Positions 7,301 to 9,213 of a stretch of DNA of 9,213 bases are shown here, piece after piece (the stretch's first letter is position 1; each line of letters begins with the position of its first letter). A model generated the notes under the pieces. The model worked only from the letters and a program-made list of their open reading frames with translations. It was not told the DNA's origin and searched no databases. Source of the DNA: Paracoccaceae bacterium (GTDB taxonomy: Bacteria > Pseudomonadota > Alphaproteobacteria > Rhodobacterales > Rhodobacteraceae); assembly GCA_016765235.1 (NCBI GenBank), contig JAESQH010000245.1:1-9213 (forward strand), given 5' to 3'. Position numbers and translations under genes: made by a program.

Positions 7301-7557
7301 TTCTAGACGAGAGCGCATCACTATTCTCTGGACCGAAAGGTGTTTTCGCCACCGTTGAGGAAAAAGATCGGGCTAAGGCTTTAGCTACAGATATCGGTGC
7401 CACGATCTACAAGCGGGCGCCACTGGGATATGGCGGTCAGGCCCTTAGCGTGGTTTTCCCAACGACAGTACCTAATAATAGCCTCCCGCTGCTGCACTCC
7501 TATAGCAAGAGGGCAGTACCTCAGTGGCGTCCTCTCTTCGAAAGGCTGGTGAACTAG
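4363..7557 (+). CDS. STAND-like ATPase fused to PRTase-CE-type phosphoribosyltransferase
   Basis: A 1064-residue multidomain protein. Residues 1-250 are mostly helical and unrecognised. About 265-357 is beta-rich with an Ig-like look. A STAND/AAA-type ATPase spans about 370-750: FVGRHEQ (382-388), Walker A GQKRVGKTS (408-416, Lys414), Walker B FVIIIDEFDEM (502-512, Asp507 and Glu508), a sensor-like LLLVGG (541-546) and TNGNPYF (606-612), followed by a probable winged helix with a Leu-Val-Glu-Arg-Asp-Gly-Leu-Tyr turn. About 775-1064 matches the PRTase-CE pattern: the PRPP-binding signature IVIVDDMVGTGKSL (911-924, acidic pair 915-916, GTG 919-921) and the C-terminal PLGYGGQALSVVF block (1020-1032). 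I start at ATG 4363, with AGGA 7 bases upstream, not the in-frame TTG at 4357, whose spacing is too short. Known for the classes: STAND NTPases switch on ligand binding, and PRTase-CE is predicted as an effector in bacterial conflict systems. Inferred: the N-terminal and beta-rich parts sense, the ATPase switches and the PRTase acts. Its substrate is unknown. Confidence 0.88.
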   Translation: MEKIDLQLALNEFELRMIEEDHAAARSALRSLLCCYADTPATGSIANVVNQLADSAKPPVGAASVILRAISWDDFLADNSANQLCRNVVALVEKCLPGLSNFLKLQEKSQTYEKFEILVGVKPWVDGKLMPLRVSYTSLESLLAARGSIASSLSHGRLKEFGSIYRISEVLDAVDSVFSCLEKVEKIADTLADDVEACERTIRDAMSLAESYPSFVTIENLEPFLQCASKRLEEFIVSLRGRFTAVIEQDWSGTTLPKRYPLLDSDRNLRILVPFSSNGRGAATDVRVSVLSDSQELIPINDEIALGSLSPGKFSVSLDVHVVDPSTEFSAMLEFEWGEVGTTRRQKAVFDFSVQAQAAGIKWDEYTYADPYGTGPAEGDDFVGRHEQVQTLVARMLRRPMEPSYITGQKRVGKTSLATAAAKQALMLDPKKSLSWHYILWGQIAHEDPRVSLRQLGEQIEEFILGELPDGISISKGNYDGSLSHLIKLSAAAKAVNGDHRFVIIIDEFDEMPQELYLQGNLADTVFGNIRALNTTSNVCLLLVGGENMPFVMDRQGQKLNKFSRVNLTYFDRASEWDDYVQLIREPSAGFLEWHDDSISEIYKLTNGNPYFSKIICSKVYARALRERDVDVTRDEVLEAVRVEISRLDENLFAHLWQDGIFAPMDEREPIVLMRKRVLAALARCVRASLPATIENMHAQRSSSELTESEMRRVLTDFVSREVLVERDGLYRTVLPIFELWLVDIGLTRLASDALSRDLAADALREEDEARVLSHELVSLTREWPTYRGKHVGAEEVRAWLDQCPSSRDQRSLFNILKATRFLSEADVLERIRSARLTVIGMVDAAVRRKTTERRNDIIITYVDGEGKSGQKYASLYAEENLVNVKSILPPTNFDVMYRQHVEQHGDPKIIVIVDDMVGTGKSLAANMKLFHDNHLAMLPEDGPLVLAFALLATKEGQQKMLRELSKLSYSRMDFRAGELLDESASLFSGPKGVFATVEEKDRAKALATDIGATIYKRAPLGYGGQALSVVFPTTVPNNSLPLLHSYSKRAVPQWRPLFERLVN

Positions 7558-7732
7558 ATTTAAGCGTAAACGCTGCTGCCGCCCGTTTTCATGATGTACC
7601 GCACCGAACAAGAGATTGACATGCAGAGCTTTACCAGGCCGACCACATGGGCTGTGATTTGCCGTTTATCTTACTGTTTTACATGTATAATTATAATGTG
7701 ATTTTGCAACATACCCCCGATCATACCTCCAA

Positions 7733-8488
7733 CTACAAATTGGTAGGCCAACTCGACTGTGTATATCGCTCCATGCTTTGCATCCACGACGCTTTGAAAG
7801 CAGGATCACCAGCAAACAGTTTATAAAGTTCCAGCTCATCCTTTCTACGTTTCAACATAATGTCTTGCAGCATTTTCTCAAAAGCCAATCCGCGATTATG
7901 TGGATCTGGGTTATTTTGGTATTTACTTTCAAAATCTGGGTGCGCCTTAATACTGTCGGCTATGTTCACAAATTTCACGCGCTGCTCTTCTGGCGTCGCA
8001 CTCCAGCCTTGAAACCATCTTTCGTTAAATGTTCTTATGATTTCATCCAGCGGATCTTTTTCATCTTCCGCATGGGCACTACGGGGATTAGGGTTTTGTG
8101 GATCAACTTCGGTTTCAGATTCATCCAAGCCAATGTAGTGATTAAGTTTTACGCGCTCCAATCCATAAGAGGATAGATCAACCGCTTCCAAAAGCTCGTC
8201 CATCAAAACTTGATTTGGGTCTTTGATTTTCAGCTTTGGGATCAAGAATTTCAGGAACCAGAAAAGCTTTTCCCATGCGACGACTTCAAACGGCATGATT
8301 GACGCCATCTGGCCATAAATTTTCACAAATTGCTTTACCTTAATCTTGAAATCAATCTTGTCGTCATTTTCCAGCTCAAGTTCATCATTGAAGCGGTTCG
8401 CCGCGACATCAATGATCGGGCTAAGGCTTTGCGCGTCCTCGTTGTTGAAATAACGCGCAACGAAATCCTCAACTTCATGCCAATCATA
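7733..8488 (-). pseudogene. hsdR: C-terminal remnant of type I restriction subunit HsdR
   Basis: About 251 residues ending at a TAG (7735-7733) match the far C-terminus of HsdR, the motor and nuclease subunit of type I restriction-modification, which is normally around 1000 residues. Recognisable stretches are YDWHEVEDFVARYF at the start, the KIYGQMASIMPFEVVAWEKL block, DPLDEIIRTFNERWFQGW and YQNNPDPHNRGLAFEK. Reading upstream, homology stops at the Tyr codon 8488-8486 and an in-frame TGA (8491-8489) follows, so nuclease and helicase domains are absent. A GTG at 8326 could be called as a start but is an internal Val of the family. No hsdM or hsdS is in the window. It points to a former restriction locus and supports the defence-island reading. 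Expression is unlikely. Confidence 0.88.
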
Positions 8489-8982
8489 TCACCCTCGATT
8501 TCGAAGGAACGAGTGACCAGGCTGTGGGTCCGATTAATTTTGCGTCTTCTCCAAAGTTTTTGTCCAAGCTATTGGGGGCCACGTTTAAGCCGTTTGTACC
8601 TGACCTTGTTTTGAACGAGGGTGTGACACGGATCTTCAAAATGAAAGAACCACGAAAGGGGTCGATAGTTAACCCAACATTCCCGGCCCCTGTAGCGCAC
8701 CGTACGGTTACGATGGCGCGAGTATTGGACACCTTCCAAGGCGTGATGGCAAACGCTCTTCCGGGCAGAGTCTCAGGCGCGATGGATACAATTTGTTTAT
8801 TTACGATCCACGGCAAAGGCTTTGACGGTGACCCGTTCTTCTTCCGTGAAATCGTTGGCGCAGGTTCTGGAGGTCGCAACCACTCCGATGGGCTGGACGC
8901 AGTAGACATGATCCCGGAATCCAAGAACATCCCTACAGAGTTCATCGAGATGGTTTATCCTTCACACTATGACGTTGGCTGA
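8488..8982 (+). pseudogene. hyuB: Internal fragment of hydantoinase B / N-methylhydantoinase B subunit
   Basis: About 164 codons in one frame to a TGA at 8980-8982 match the middle of HyuB, a subunit of ATP-dependent hydantoinase/oxoprolinase-type enzymes, usually around 550 residues. Visible family landmarks are LDFEGTSDQAVGPINF at the start, a GSIVNPTFPAPVAHR block, the GVMANALPGR segment, REIVGAGSGGRNHSDGLD and NIPTEFIEMVYP. The N-terminal part is missing, since homology begins at the junction near 8488, and so is the C-terminal part: the expected Asp-Ser-Gly-Gly-Ala-Gly region after the last block is replaced by unrelated sequence and a stop. A GTG at 8524 could be called as a start but is an internal Val. 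No ribosome binding site or promoter is evident, so this is debris of a catabolic gene and not a functional product. Confidence 0.85.
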
Positions 8983-9095
8983 CGCAGGTATTCTCCTGAA
9001 CCATACGACACCCTGACGCTTCAGTAACCCAAATTTTGTGAAATCGAGCTTTATTAGAACGGCACCTTTGGAGGCCGCTCACGTCAATTAATCTA

Positions 9096-9213
9096 GGGTC
9101 AGGACTCGTTAAATCCAGAAGATGACGATTGCGGCAATCTGAATTGCTGATAGGAAAGCATGTGCGCAGCGGTCGAACCGCATAGCGATGCGCCTCCAGT
9201 CCTTGAGTTTAGC
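9096..9213 (-). mobile_element. End of an IS5-family insertion sequence, cut by window edge
   Basis: GGGTCAGGACTC (9096-9107) looks like the terminal inverted repeat of an IS5-family, IS427-group-like element, directly inside which lies the end of its transposase. A CTAG at 9093-9096 overlaps the element tip and fits the TA/CTAG-type target preference of this group. The other end lies beyond the window. The 113 bases between the hyuB fragment and this tip hold nothing recognisable. Confidence 0.75.
9109..9213 (-). CDS. IS5-family transposase, last 34 codons
   Basis: The minus strand entering from the right edge reads KLKDWRRIAMRFDRCAHAF and then a hydrophobic tail ending in IVIFWI and TAA (9111-9109). 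The DWRRIAxRxDRC block followed by an AAxVIFW tail is characteristic of the C-terminus of DDE transposases in the IS427-like part of IS5. The catalytic residues lie beyond the window, except possibly the region just before this block. The stop codon is only about a dozen bases from the element tip, as is normal for these compact elements. Whether the element is intact cannot be judged here. Confidence 0.8.
   Translation of the reverse strand, partial: AKLKDWRRIAMRFDRCAHAFLSAIQIAAIVIFWI

Noticed and set aside
7563..7574. AGCG-TAAA-CGCT hairpin just after the ATPase-PRTase stop as a terminator
   Set aside because: Only four base pairs and no following T-run.
7686..7697. Two tandem TATAAT hexamers
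   Set aside because: They sit between two convergent gene ends within a near-palindromic AT-rich stretch, with no TTGACA-like element at 16-18 bases; probably not a promoter.
7733..8326. Intact 197-codon gene starting at GTG 8326
   Set aside because: HsdR similarity continues in frame upstream to 8488, so this is a C-terminal remnant.
8524..8982. Intact 152-codon gene starting at GTG 8524
   Set aside because: The codon is an internal Val of HyuB, similarity continues upstream of it, and both ends of the family are missing.

Overview
The window looks like accessory DNA of a proteobacterium, most likely an alphaproteobacterium. That assignment is an inference from the IS5-family transposase tail, the AGGAGG-type ribosome binding sites and moderate GC; no core gene or RNA gene is present to confirm it. 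Mobility functions, conflict-type genes and gene debris are packed together, as in a defence or genomic island.

Layout. (1) 1-1204, minus strand: a patatin-like phospholipase, complete at the N-terminus and running off the left edge through an 11-base G/C homopolymer. (2) 1205-2070: about 870 bases without a convincing gene; the part next to the phospholipase carries its ribosome binding site and a possible promoter, and the right half has G/C runs and several inverted repeats. (3) 2071-3180 and 3204-4136, plus strand: a tight pair, an unrecognised 369-residue protein with a short RarA/MgsA-C-terminus-like stretch, then a tyrosine recombinase with all catalytic residues. (4) 4363-7557, plus strand: a 1064-residue protein with an undefined N-terminus, a beta-rich segment, a STAND-like P-loop ATPase and a C-terminal phosphoribosyltransferase-like domain of the PRTase-CE type. 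This is the most interesting gene here and a candidate single-protein conflict/anti-phage system. (5) 7733-8488, minus strand: the C-terminal remnant of a type I restriction HsdR subunit. (6) 8488-8982, plus strand: an internal fragment of a hydantoinase B subunit, joined directly to the hsdR remnant. (7) 9096-9213: the end of an IS5-family element with the last 34 transposase codons and a terminal inverted repeat.

A shared feature links the three plus-strand genes. In front of each one the Shine-Dalgarno sequence lies in the right arm of an inverted repeat (2040-2062, 3172-3196, 4330-4355). The arms differ in sequence from gene to gene, but each left arm is complementary to its own ribosome binding site. 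This suggests translation held low by local hairpins, in one case (2071/3204) with possible coupling to translation of the gene upstream. Whether the phospholipase, recombinase pair and ATPase-PRTase form one system is not shown by the sequence; only the 2071/3204 pair is spaced like an operon.
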